DNA of 64,000 bases, taken from Lampris incognitus. Its lineage: Eukaryota; Chordata; Actinopteri; Lampriformes; Lampridae. The position numbers and the translations under genes are program-made. Shown piece after piece: positions 53,697 to 64,000 of this stretch (its first letter is position 1; each line of letters begins with the position of its first letter). The notes beneath the pieces were generated by a model that was given only the letters and a program-made list of their open reading frames with translations, was not told the DNA's origin and did no database searches. The stretch spans positions 141,899,345 through 141,963,344 of the forward strand of contig NC_079211.1 in assembly GCF_029633865.1 (NCBI RefSeq), written 5' to 3'.

Positions 53697-56600
53697 TGTT
53701 ATGTATGCACACATCGACAGTGCTGCATTTGATTTGGTGCTGTTCTATTGTGCTGGGATCGATTGGTGATGCCTGCGGGCTCTGGGTTGTTTGATCGGGT
53801 CTGCCTTTGATGCTGTGTCAGTCTAAATAAAGAATGCCACGGAGAGGTTGTGTCGAGCGACAGCGCTGTGTCCTGACGTGATTTCTAAATACAATATTGG
53901 CGACGAGGATGGCTGATATCTCTCTCCCACCACCTGCCCCCTTCCTGGCATTACCTGGCGAGCCTCCGGTACCATGGACTCGCTGGCTACATAGTTTTGA
54001 AAATTACATCATCGCCTCAGGGCTCGACGACGTGAGCCAGGCTAGGAAGACGGCTCTGTTGCTTCACTGCTTGGGAGCAGAGGGTCATCGTGTGCTCGGG
54101 ACTCTGGGGAACGTCACAAGCTTTGCCGATGCTGTGGGACTTATGAGCACCCATTTCGCTGCTCCACAGAGTGCCCTCCTTCGGCGATTTATATTCCGTC
54201 AGCGACACCAACTGCCTGGTGAGTCTGTGCGGCAGTACGTAGCTAATTTGCGAGGGCTAGCTAGCTCATGCAAGTTTGGCGCGCTTCAGGACGAGATGGT
54301 TCGCGACCAGCTAATCGAACACACCAACAACGCAAAGGTGCGTGAGACTCTCCTGCTGGAAAAAGATGATCTGCTGCTGTCCAGAGCAATTACCATCGCA
54401 CTACAGGTTGAGGGAGCAGCTGAGTATGCTGCTATGCTAAATACACAGCAAGTGGCTACCTCCAGTCAAGCTGCCAACGACTCCTCCCTCTACTCACGGC
54501 TGCCCCTCGGGACGCAACCCAGCCAGAGCGAGGCGGGCGCCGACTCCACTGGGGACGTCTTGCAACTGCAACGACGGCGTTCTCGGCCCCGCCCTCAACA
54601 GTCCTGTGGTAACTGTGGATCTCGGTCTCATGTTTCAAGGGCTCAGAACTGCCCTGCCCGTGGCCAGACATGCCGTAGCTGCGGTAAGCACAATCACTTT
54701 GCCAACGTCTGTCGATCTTCCCCGGCTGGGTCAGAGGGCCACACCCCCCAGTCTTCAACCGCCGTCATTCACAAGGTGAGCTCTGGGCCAGTGTCATTCA
54801 AATCATGCACAGTCAACATTAATGATGTGTGCATCCCCCTGCTGTTGGACACCGGTGCAAGTGTGTCTCTCCTGAATGTTGATACCTACAGTCAATTTTT
54901 CGGTTCACTGCCACTGTCCGCACCCTCAGCTGTCCTCTGTGGGTATGGTGACTCCAAAATCGATCTGGTTGGCTCTCTCCAACTGACTGTCCGCTATGGA
55001 ACCAAGCTGGTGCCCAATGCAGTTTTTCATGTGGCACGCCGTGGGGCCAACCTGATGGGCCTGGACCTGTTCTCCGCTCTGGGGTTTTCCCTCTTAGACA
55101 CAAGGGGGGCAGCAATCCTGACTGTCGCCACACCTTGGCAGCAGAAGTGGCCATCGCTGTTTATGGGGCTGGGCTGCCTCTCTGCCTTCACCCATCAACC
55201 TCTCCTCAACCCTGCTGTGAAATCTGTCATCCAACCACTGCGCCGCATCCCGTTGGCTCTCCGTGATGGGGTCTCCGCCGAGCTGCAACAACTGCTGGAA
55301 GCTGGCATCATTGAACCGGTGGACGCGTCACCTTGGGTCTCAAACCTCGTGGTGGCTAAGAAGAAGTCGGGGGGCCTGCGTGTCTGCGTCGATCTACGTG
55401 CAGTAAATAAGGCAGTGGTCCCTGATAAGTATCCACTGCCCACCTCAGAAGAACTCACTGCTCAGTTCTATGGCTCTGAGGTGTTCTCCAAGCTCGACCT
55501 CAGACAGGGGTACTTACAGGTGCCCCTCCACCCCAGCAGCCGAAACCTCACAGCCTTTGTGACACATGCAGGAGTGTTTCGCTACACCAGGATGCCTTTC
55601 GGTCTCAGCTCCGCCCCTAGCTGCTTCCAGAAAATCATGGTCTCCGTGCTGGCTGGCATACTGGGCGTGGCCATTTATCTGGACGATATAGTGGTACACG
55701 GGCCCACCAGTGAAATCCACGACAAGCGCCTTAACATGGTCTTCGCAGCCCTGTCCAAGCACAAGCTAACTCTCAGTGCTGAGAAATGTGTCCTCTCTGT
55801 ACCAGCCATCGACTTCGTTGGGTTCCGGCTGTCAGCGAGCGGTGTAACTCCACTACAATCCAACGTGGACGCCATTCAGGCCATCCCTGAGCCCAGCTCG
55901 GCCGCCCAGGTCGCCTCCTTCCTGGGTATGACAAGTTACTACCTGAGGTTTCTTCCCCAGTACTCTGCGACCACAGCCCCCCTGCGCCAGCTGCTGCGTA
56001 AGGACGAGCCATGGGTGTGGTCAAAGGCATGCAGTGACGCTGTGCGTGATCTTAAGACTCAACTGACTTCACCACCAGTGTTGGCTCACTTCGACATCTC
56101 CAGCTCCACCTTTGTGACCTGTGACGCATCAGCCACAGCGATAGGGGCCGTGCTGTCTCAAACCCAGAACGGTGTGGAGAAGCCCATTGCCTTCGCCTCC
56201 CGTGCCCTCAACCTGACCGAGCAGCGGTACTCCGTGGGTGAGCGTGAGGCGTTAGCCTGTATCTGGGCTTGTGAAAGGTGGCACCTCTACCTCTATGGCC
56301 GCTCCTTCACCCTCAGGACAGATCACCAGGCCCTGACAGCGCTGCTGTCCACATCTGGGACAGGCCACAAACCCCTGAGGCTGCACCGCTGGTCTGACCG
56401 CCTCCGCCAGTACAACTTCAGCCTGCAGTTCACCCCAGGCAGAGACAATGTTGTCGCCGACCTGCTCTCTCGCTCTGTCTCCACCCCAGCTCCACAGACG
56501 GACACTGACTGTGTGGAAAAGGACATTGTCCAAATGCTACACACACCCCTCCAGGCCACTGTCTCTCTGCAGGAGCTGAGGGCAGCCTCCGAACAGGACC

Positions 56601-58170
56601 CTGTCCTCTCCCAGCTCCGCACCTACATCCAGAACGGCTGGCCTCACAAGGTCCCAGAGGAGCTGGCTGCGTTCGCCCGAGTCAGACAGGAGCTCTCCTG
56701 CTGGAACGACACCTGCGTGGCACGTGGGTTTTGCACAGTGGTCCCAGCTGCTCTCCGTGCACGTGTTTTGAATACGGCGCATGAAGGCCACCTGGGCATT
56801 GTGAAACTGAAACAGCGCTGCCGAGACCTGGTGTGGTGGCCGGGGATAGACAGAGATATTGAGGCTCTGGTGAAGGACTGTTCTGCCTGCCTTGTGAGTG
56901 GCAAGACTGGCCACCAGGCTCCCCCACCCCTGCAACCTCTCGCCTGGCCCTCTCAGCCCTGGGAACACCTGCAGTTGGACATTTGTGGTGAGATCCATGG
57001 AGTTCCCCACCACCAACGCTTCATGGTGGTCGCCTACGATCTACACTCAAAATGGCCTGAACTCACCACTTCCGGCACTGTGACCTCACAGATCATCATC
57101 GACTTCCTGGACTCTCTTTTCTCTCGCTGGGGCCTCCCAAAGGCCATCACCACTGACAACGGCCCTCAGCTGGTCTCTGCTGAGTTCACTGCTTATCTCG
57201 ACAGCAAGGGCATCCGTCATATACGCACTGCGTACTACCACCCCCAGGCCAATGGCGGCGTTGAACGTTTTCACCAGTCACTGAAGAACGGCCTCAGAGC
57301 ACACATGGCCCAAGGGTGCTCTTTCACGCAGGCCATCCGTCACACTCTGCTGCACTATCGGGCCACACAGCACTCGACCACAGGCGTCTCCCCAGCCTCT
57401 CTCATGCTAGGCCGGGAACTGTGCATGCCCCTTGACAGGCTCCGCCCCTCCACACCTCAGGCACCTCCCTCTGGGGTCAGAGCCTCAGTCACTCGTCAGC
57501 AGACGCGGATGAAGCAACGGTTTGACCAGTCAAAACGAACCAGGGTGCCAGACATCAATGTGTCAGACTGGGTCAGGGTCCGCAGGCCCCACAGGGACAA
57601 TAAAATGGCTTCATACTGGTCCTCTCCTCTCCAAGTCACCCGTCAGCTGGGCCCAGCCACTTACCTCCTCAGCGATGGCACTCGGTGGCACTCCAGTCGT
57701 CTACGGAAGGTGTCAGCTCCGCCACACACAGCTGGTGACACAACCATAGCCATTACCTCAGCATGGCGAGACGCCCCGGGGCTTCATGCAGCTCCTACAC
57801 GGGCCCCAGACATTTCTGGGCCTCAGCTTCCCCTGCCATCTCCCTCCCCACCTCGGCCTGACCAGCCTCAGGCCGCCCCGCGACCTGTTCGCACACGTTT
57901 ACGCCCTGGCCACCTAGAGGACTTTGTGTCAACCTTTCATGTTTGAAATCCTGCCGGGGGGGGGGGGAAATGTTATGTATGCACACATCGACAGTGCTGC
58001 ATTTGATTTGGTGCTGTTCTATTGTGCTGGGATCGATTGGTGATGCCTGCGGGCTCTGGGTTGTTTGATCGGGTCTGCCTTTGATGCTGTGTCAGTCTAA
58101 ATAAAGAATGCCACGGAGAGGTTGTGTCGAGCGACAGCGCTGTGTCCTGACGTGATTTCTAAATACAATA
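53697..58170 (+). mobile_element. Ty3/gypsy LTR retrotransposon, looks whole and recent
   Basis: LTRs 53697-53896 and 57971-58170, both 200 bp and identical by eye, start TGTTATGTATG. The target duplication CACCC lies at 53692-53696 and 58171-58175. TTGGCGACGAGG follows the left LTR (primer-site position) and a G-rich run precedes the right LTR. There is one long gag-pol gene and no envelope gene. Identical LTRs mean a very recent insertion. Confidence 0.95.
53909..57946 (+). CDS. Gypsy gag-pol polyprotein, 1345 aa
   Basis: Single uninterrupted frame from the ATG at 53909. Parts in order: gag with two zinc knuckles (about residues 232-270), aspartic protease LLLDTGASVS (about 310), reverse transcriptase with YLDDIVVHG (about 589), RNase H around TCDASATAIG (about 736), integrase zinc finger HEGHLGI with CSAC (about 957) and integrase core with TDNGPQ and NGGVERFHQ (about 1024-1120), then a proline-rich C-terminal tail. 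The fused gag-pol, paired zinc knuckles and short LTRs recall the Mag-type branch of Ty3/gypsy; the exact clade is a guess. Confidence 0.93.
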   Translation: MADISLPPPAPFLALPGEPPVPWTRWLHSFENYIIASGLDDVSQARKTALLLHCLGAEGHRVLGTLGNVTSFADAVGLMSTHFAAPQSALLRRFIFRQRHQLPGESVRQYVANLRGLASSCKFGALQDEMVRDQLIEHTNNAKVRETLLLEKDDLLLSRAITIALQVEGAAEYAAMLNTQQVATSSQAANDSSLYSRLPLGTQPSQSEAGADSTGDVLQLQRRRSRPRPQQSCGNCGSRSHVSRAQNCPARGQTCRSCGKHNHFANVCRSSPAGSEGHTPQSSTAVIHKVSSGPVSFKSCTVNINDVCIPLLLDTGASVSLLNVDTYSQFFGSLPLSAPSAVLCGYGDSKIDLVGSLQLTVRYGTKLVPNAVFHVARRGANLMGLDLFSALGFSLLDTRGAAILTVATPWQQKWPSLFMGLGCLSAFTHQPLLNPAVKSVIQPLRRIPLALRDGVSAELQQLLEAGIIEPVDASPWVSNLVVAKKKSGGLRVCVDLRAVNKAVVPDKYPLPTSEELTAQFYGSEVFSKLDLRQGYLQVPLHPSSRNLTAFVTHAGVFRYTRMPFGLSSAPSCFQKIMVSVLAGILGVAIYLDDIVVHGPTSEIHDKRLNMVFAALSKHKLTLSAEKCVLSVPAIDFVGFRLSASGVTPLQSNVDAIQAIPEPSSAAQVASFLGMTSYYLRFLPQYSATTAPLRQLLRKDEPWVWSKACSDAVRDLKTQLTSPPVLAHFDISSSTFVTCDASATAIGAVLSQTQNGVEKPIAFASRALNLTEQRYSVGEREALACIWACERWHLYLYGRSFTLRTDHQALTALLSTSGTGHKPLRLHRWSDRLRQYNFSLQFTPGRDNVVADLLSRSVSTPAPQTDTDCVEKDIVQMLHTPLQATVSLQELRAASEQDPVLSQLRTYIQNGWPHKVPEELAAFARVRQELSCWNDTCVARGFCTVVPAALRARVLNTAHEGHLGIVKLKQRCRDLVWWPGIDRDIEALVKDCSACLVSGKTGHQAPPPLQPLAWPSQPWEHLQLDICGEIHGVPHHQRFMVVAYDLHSKWPELTTSGTVTSQIIIDFLDSLFSRWGLPKAITTDNGPQLVSAEFTAYLDSKGIRHIRTAYYHPQANGGVERFHQSLKNGLRAHMAQGCSFTQAIRHTLLHYRATQHSTTGVSPASLMLGRELCMPLDRLRPSTPQAPPSGVRASVTRQQTRMKQRFDQSKRTRVPDINVSDWVRVRRPHRDNKMASYWSSPLQVTRQLGPATYLLSDGTRWHSSRLRKVSAPPHTAGDTTIAITSAWRDAPGLHAAPTRAPDISGPQLPLPSPSPPRPDQPQAAPRPVRTRLRPGHLEDFVSTFHV

Positions 58171-58335
58171 CACCCGTTCACACGCACGTTCACACGCACG
58201 TTCAAACGCACAGATGATGGCGGAGGCTGCCGTGCAGGACGCCAGCCTGCTCATCAGGAGCAGTTAGGGGGATCGAACCAGCGACCTTCCCGATTACTAG
58301 GCGACCCGCTCTACCTCCTGAGCCACGACGACCCA

Positions 58336-59477
58336 GCGATTCATGAGCTCTGTTCGTAGATCTATTTGCAAGCATTGCTGTTTGTGTTTTCCTTTGCACT
58401 TGTTGCTGCTCTGGGCGGGGGCGGGGGGGACCCGGTTTCGCTGATTTCAGCAGAAGGTTTCTTCAGGGTGACGTTCGCCGAACCCGCGCTACCGAGCAAG
58501 TCTTATCTGACTCAGCAACTTGACAAACAATAGTCTACTTCCTAATTTTCCCCTTCCAAAGGAAAAAAAAAAGGAAAGCATAGCCGTTGTCCAAACTGTA
58601 AAATAAGCTCCTTCGTCAACAAAATCACAGCAGCTTTCTGACCTGAAGAAGCTGTTGAGTTAAACGATGTTCCACTGAGAGGGGTGGGGGTGGGGACTTG
58701 TGACGTCATTGGTTCCGTTCATGAAGACAAACAGCTGGCCCAGTTCCTCGAGGGACCACATGAATCCTCTCGTGGCGACGATGCGCAGAGGAAATGTTCC
58801 CCCAGACAAAAAAATCCCCCCCAGCCACATTTCATGTGCTTTTATGTCTCTGGCTTTGTCCCTGTTGTCCCTTGGACACCGGCCCACATGGGGCGCTGCG
58901 GGAAAACACAAAGAACGCTTGAAACGTTTACCCACAACGTTACGCAAGATGCACCTGAAACATGAAATGCTGAGATGAGAAACGCCGAGATGCGGTCATG
59001 TTAGAGACGAGGTCACATGTAGGTCCTCCGTTGCATGCCACACTGGTCCACTATGGATCGCTCGCCTCGTAGGCGGATGAGTCATGTAGTGCTCGACCTG
59101 TGTTGACGCTACGCCAGGCTACTTACTACGCCACCACACTGGGCTGGAGCGTGCACGCATGTGAGAAACGGCACCAACTGTATCAACTTCCTCCTCGTCA
59201 AGGCGGATGAATGTACCGCTGAATCTCTAATCAGATTAGCCCAACCCAGGAAGAGCCAATGTCCCGAGCATGGATTTTTCATCAGAAATGTCCACCGATT
59301 TCTCCTTATTAGGAAGGATCGTGTCTCCTCCTTATTGAGAGGCGATGTCCGCAGCACTGGAGGGTTTGGCTGTAACTCCCTAAACAAACTTTGGTATTTC
59401 GATCCCCCTGACAAATGTGGTATTTAGGTACTGACTAAGTCATGAAGACGCTACCGCTGCACAGTAAACATATTCTC
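58336..59477. other. Intergenic sequence without recognised features
   Basis: Unique-looking DNA between repeats. No exon, RNA gene or repeat recognised. Confidence 0.5.
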
Positions 59478-59925
59478 TTTTTTTTGGGATTCCCTCCCCC
59501 CCCTTTTTCTCCCCAGCTGTATCCGGCAAATTACCCCCACATTTCCGAGCCATCCCGGTCGCTGCTCCCCCCCACTGCCAGCCCGGGGAGGGCTGCAGAC
59601 TACCACATGCCTCCTCCGATACACGTGGAGTCACCAGCCGCTTCTTTTCACCTGACAGTGAGGAGTTTCGCCTGGGGGTTGTAGCACGAGGGAGGATCAC
59701 GCTATTCCCCCCAGTTCCCCCTTCCCCCCTGAACAGGCGCCCCGACCGACCAGAGGAGGCGCTAGTGCAGCGACCAGGACACATACCCACCTCCGGCTTC
59801 CCATCCGCAGACACGGCCAGTTGTGTCTTGTAGGGATTCCCGACCAAGCCGGAGGTAACATGGGGATTCGAACCGGCGATCCCCGTGTTGGTAGGCAACG
59901 GAATAGACCTCTACGCTACCCGGTA
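59478..59925 (-). mobile_element. tRNA-derived SINE (family A)
   Basis: CCCCCCCTTTTTCTCCCCAG at the left, GGGGAGGGCTGCAGACTACC, GAGGCGCTAGTGCAGCGACC, GGGGATTCGAACCGGCGATC and a head ending CTACGCTACCCGG. Confidence 0.82.
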
Positions 59926-60239
59926 AACATATTCCTGTCCATTAAAACCCCGTCAGGGTGTAAGAAATGCCGCTGTATGCAGTCAAACTCGATCAGTCAA
60001 ATTTGATGGATGTAGCACAGACGGAAACGCATAACAATGCAAAAGAGAATAAGAAAAATTAAAGTTTCCTGTATTAATCCCCTTGGGGAAACTCAATTAC
60101 TGCAAATTAACCCATCCTGGCTGTGATCTGTGCTAGGAGCAGTGGGCTGCCGCCTTCAGGCTGCGCCCGGGGACCAACCCCACTGCCTTGCTCAAGGGCA
60201 CAGACAGGAGTATAAACCCTAACACGCATGTTTCTTTCG

Positions 60240-60440
60240 ATGGCGGGGGAAACCGGAGTGCCCGGGGGAAACCGGAGGGCCCGGGGGAAACCCACCACAG
60301 ACACAGGGAGAACATGCAAACTCCACACACGGAGGAGGACGACCTGGGATGACCCCCAAGGTTGGACAACCCCGGGGTTCGAACCCAGGACCTTCTTGCT
60401 GTGAGGCGACGGGGCTAACCGCTGGGCCACCGTGCCGCCC
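60240..60440 (-). mobile_element. Family B repeat, head part
   Basis: Minus-strand head GGGCGGCACGGTGGCCCAGC with GGTTCGAACCCC and the GTTCTCCCTGTGTCTGTGG body. The segment CCCGGGGGAAACCGGAG is locally repeated. The adjoining 60075-60235 (GGAGCAGTGGGCTGCCGCCT, CTTGCTCAAGGGCACAGACA) looks like another common fish repeat fragment. Confidence 0.7.
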
Positions 60441-62726
60441 GTCAGGTTTCAGTGACGTCTTAACAAATACTCTGCTCGTGTCGTGTGGATTTATACCGGA
60501 GAGCGTGTCAGAGATAGAATTTGCTCTCGTGAGAAGAGCATGAGGCCTCACAGTCATACTCGCATGGCGGACGGGGATTTCTGGCCCCGGTGTCTCTTCG
60601 ACTGAAGCCAGTCCTCACGCCTAACTCAGCGATCGGAGTGTGTTGATATTCTATGTATCATTCATGATAAATTCTGCACATACCTTCCTCGTAGCCATGT
60701 ACGCTGAGATAGACATGGTCAGAGCCAACAGAGGACAGCTGTCTAGCTCGCCAGTGTTCGCTGTTGGGCTTTGAAAGGCAGCAGTCTGTGGGTGGAAAAA
60801 GGAGCTCCATTGTTCTGAATTAAACAGGCCTGTGCGGAAAGACCGTTTCGTCGACGATGCCAGTGACTTGCACATCTAGTTATCTGGTTGTTATCAGTGA
60901 GACAAGATGTTTTAACTGAATGACGGGGCTCAGATTCTTCGGTGACTGGGGACAGTGCAGTCTGAGGGCACAGAGAGGTCAGCGTGCCGGGCATATTGTA
61001 CATCAGATTACATTGAAGCAGGTTTTGCGAATTTGATTTATTTGCAGTGGTTATCGTTGGGGAGCGTGGGTTTGATTGCTCTCAGCAAACGATTACGTCG
61101 CTGCTGTGCCTCAGCAGTGTTGGGTTTGTTTTAGGAATCCATCGGTTCCCATATTTTCCCTGTTGTGTAACACTGTTTATTGCGGAGATGATGACTCAGA
61201 GAGGATGCCATTGCCGCCTGGAAGCGGGAGCTCTGATTCTATCACCAAATGTTGTGTTGTGTTCTGCTGCAAAAGAGTCACACAGTGTGTAGCCGCCTCG
61301 GTCGCAACCACAATGATTACAGACTCGGATGCTCTTTGTGCGAAGGCCACATGGAAAACTCATCAATTCAGATACCCCTGGACAGCCCACAGCCTTGCAG
61401 CAGCCTGGTCCGCACTTGGTCATTACTTTCTGGGCAAGCTGCAGAACAAAAACACATGATTATTTTCACCAAAAAAGAGCCCGATGCTTACCTTAACCCT
61501 ATGGTTATCCTTGTTGGAAACCTTATTACTAAGACCAGCCAGTGTCGCCGGGAGACAACACTGCTTGATCACTGATGGCTGAAGCCATACTGTAGCAATT
61601 TGTTTTGGACGCCTAGCGTGAAAATTGAAAACCCCCGAGACTCAGAACACAGAAGGCGACCGACCCCAAATGGAAAGAGTTAAAGTCGCTGAACAATTCT
61701 TTGTTCCTGCTGCAGTGGCCAAGTCCCAGGATGTGCCGTTGCAGGCCTGTGGTTTCCATGCCAACCTCTGTTATTATGGACCCATTTCGCCAATGTGCAT
61801 GAGGGGGTTGACTGACTCATACATGAGCAGAAATGGCCATCCCTCTCAATCCTCTGTGACTTTGACAAAGAAAGAAGTTCATCTTATTTTCCAAGGTCCC
61901 ACTGATTAGGCTCTGCGAGAGGCCGGCTTTCTCCATCTTCCACTCTCTCCGGTCTGCGTCCTTTCTGCACTGTTTGACAAGGAAGGAAGGCAGACACCTG
62001 ACTCACTGTCATTGTTTTGAGCCATCTTCGCCTTGGTAACAGGAGGAGGTTGCCGATGCAAACTTTCCCTCTGTTGAACGCTGGGGGAGTGGAATAATGG
62101 AAAAAAAATTTCCATGCAACTTTTTTTTTAAAGCAACATACGATTTCATTTATGATAAAGGGGTGGGGTGTCTTTGTGGAAATCTAACTAGGTACTAAGA
62201 CATGGAGTGAAATGTTTTGCTGGGAAAGGACATCTGAGAATGGATTCATTCTCAGGGATTAAGAGATTTACCAATAAACAAAACAACAAATACCTCTCTC
62301 CGGGACCAGAGATTCAAAGATTCAGTTGGTAAATGGCCAGTGAAATGAATTCTAGAGATCTCAAAGTCTCTGCGGTGAATGACTAATATGACAGCCTCAG
62401 TAGCCTTGGAGCAATTCATCATAAATGGAAGCGCTTGCAGCTAGCGAGCAGTTTCTTGAAAGACTGCCTGTCAGTTTTTTATTTTTTTGCAAAACATCAG
62501 AGTCGTTTTGGTGGTGATGCAAGACGCACGTGAGGAAACGATTCGACGAAGGCAAGACAGAGAGACACGTGTATAGAAATAACCCTTTGCTGCTGCAAGG
62601 AGCTCCACACGAATGAACACCAGCGCAGATTGTCGAAATGTTCTGGCGTTATTATAACCAACAATTTGAAACTGGTTTTCCCTTCTGGGTTCGAGAAAAC
62701 GACATCTGACTTGTCTTTCTTTGCAG
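60441..62726. other. Probable intron or intergenic sequence left of the unknown gene
   Basis: Unique-looking DNA of moderate AT content. No repeat and no exon that I can support. It may be intron of the gene at 62727. Confidence 0.45.
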
Positions 62727-63845
62727 ATCCTTTTGATGCTGGGTGCAAAACTTTAGACCTCTACACAAGGACCATAACGGATGACATGCAGTCACAGGTA
62801 AAGCCATTTTGCTATGGTTTTGGTTGTCTTGATTTCAACTGTTCAACAAATTGCACCTAAAAAAACACTGTGAGAGTCTTATAAGACGAGGGAATATTTT
62901 TATGAACCTGATATCCAGGCAGGAAAAACAAAAGTAGAGTACAAAGCAGTTCAAACAAAGGGAAGATAAAGGATAGAATTCCCATGTTCCAGTGTCACAG
63001 TATTTGTAGTATGACTATGGTTAAAATAGGTACCTTTCAATGCTGAGCACAAGGCACAGGTGACCCTGACACCTCCAAAGAAAACACTCCCAACACTCAC
63101 TGAAATCCACATAATTTAAATAGAGAAGGCATGCGGGCCATCATGAGGGGTGGAGGAATCACTGTGGAGACCAAAGGGGCAGTAAAAGATTTCTGAACAG
63201 AGCCAGCACTGCTGGACTTTGAGGTTGACATCAGCGACCCTTTTCCGACCCCCTTTTGCCCCGGCTCCACCCCCTGGCCTGAGAATAGGCAGCCCCACTG
63301 AATAGGTAGTTAATGGGCTCGTAATGGGCCTCTCCTGTTTCAGAGCCCCTGCTTCCATGCCTTGAATGAGGCCTTTCTCCAGCCGCTGCAAGAGAGACGA
63401 TGAAGTGGGTGGAACGACACTTCCCACCGGCCCTGTTTTAAATAAATTAGAGGCCTTCTCATCAGAGGCTACCCCACAGGGGCCAGTTATTCCCCCGAGC
63501 TGCATCTCCGACAAGTTCACATGACCCTCCAGAGAGAGTGTGAGAGAGAGAGAGAGAGAATTTACCCAGGGACAACACAGGGACACGACAGGAGCACACA
63601 TTTAATCATGCACATTACTTTTTTGAAATTCAACAATGCATTTCATCTTTACTTGGCAGCAGGTGGACGTGGTGGACCGTGTAAATGGCTCCCGCATCAT
63701 CCGCTCCGGAGATGGACTTTCCTCAGGTCAGCAGCACTTCCTGACATCTCCTGAGCTGAACCAGGAGGTAGTCATCTCTCCTGGACTCCCTACTCCTCCA
63801 CGGAGTCCCTTTCGCTCGACAAGACTGCCATCTGGAGAACACAAG
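62727..63845 (+). CDS. Two internal exons of an unrecognised gene, running off the right edge
   Basis: Exon 62727-62797 (acceptor TCTTTGCAG, donor CAGGTAAAG) encodes PFDAGCKTLDLYTRTITDDM then QSQ and enters in phase 1. Exon 63663-63845 joins in frame: VDVVDRVNGSRIIRSGDGLS, then SPELNQEVVISPGLPTPPRS and RSTRLPSGEHK. The second acceptor is a NAGNAG (GCAGCAG at 63657-63662), allowing one optional Gln. Its donor would be the rare GC type (AAGGCAAGC); a GT donor at 63727 is an alternative. The peptide is Ser/Pro-rich with several S/T-P sites and looks disordered. I do not recognise the family. Further exons should lie on both sides. Confidence 0.55.
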
Positions 63846-64000
63846 GCAAGCAACGGTTGTGGTTGTTTTCATGTTGGGGTCCGTGGAATTTGATGTGCGA
63901 TGACGCCCTCATGTGGCAAGATTCTGCAGTGCAACTGAAATTCCTGTAATAGGTGTTAAATGAAACCGCTTCCAGAACAGAATACTTTGAACTGTGATGC

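Larger units (their letters stand above)
53600..58335 (-). mobile_element. Dispersed tRNA-related repeat, split by a gypsy element
   Basis: Left part 53600-53696 (ATATAGCGCTCTCC, GCAAAGTGCTTTACAGC) and right part 58171-58335 (CACCCGTTCACACGCACGTT, GCTCATCAGGAGCAGTTAGG, GGATCGAACCAGCGACCTTC, GCTCTACCTCCTGAGCCACG) form one common teleost repeat. Its right part reads tRNA-like on the minus strand. The gypsy element lies between the halves. Confidence 0.65.

Noticed and set aside
58250-58335. tRNA-like sequence on the minus strand
   Set aside because: It has A- and B-box-like motifs but belongs to a common dispersed repeat whose other half lies left of the gypsy element; the flanks are repeat, not a tRNA gene.

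Overview
The window looks like a teleost fish nuclear genome. Vertebrate genes are split by short GT-AG introns, dinucleotide microsatellites are dense, tRNA-derived SINEs are abundant, and there are L2/CR1-like LINE pieces, Ty3/gypsy LTR elements, hAT MITEs and a Tc1/mariner element. The species cannot be named from sequence alone.

Genes. (1) 1147-13170 (+): fourteen exons of an inositol polyphosphate 5-phosphatase of the INPP5A type; the first exon lies upstream of the window. (2) 20454-22921 (-): a complete three-exon NKX6-3 homeobox gene, converging on the phosphatase gene. (3) 26725-33761 (+): a four-exon neuralized-type E3 ligase (one NHR domain plus a C-terminal RING) of the NEURL3 type, divergent from nkx6.3. 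(4) 62727-63845 (+): two exons of a gene I do not recognise, which runs off the right edge. An INPP5A-type gene beside NKX6-3 mirrors INPP5A beside NKX6-2 in mammals, which suggests a duplicated paralogous block.

Mobile DNA fills the rest. At 2.2-2.8 kb there is a miniature LTR element whose repeats carry a tRNA-like promoter. At 35.2-43.9 kb a 25-bp minisatellite is split by an intact Tc1/mariner copy (DD36E by residue count). It is followed by a decayed LINE, which is split by an old gypsy element, which itself holds two hAT-type MITEs. At 53.7-58.2 kb a whole-looking gypsy element with identical LTRs sits inside another dispersed repeat. At least six copies of one tRNA-derived SINE and several of a second are scattered through introns and intergenic DNA.

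The stretch 44-53.6 kb is mainly microsatellites and repeats with no gene I can support; a possible first coding exon at 44637 is noted only as a lead. The phosphatase, homeobox and ligase genes are unrelated in function. The ligase promoter carries an interferon-type element that fits the known inducibility of NEURL3.
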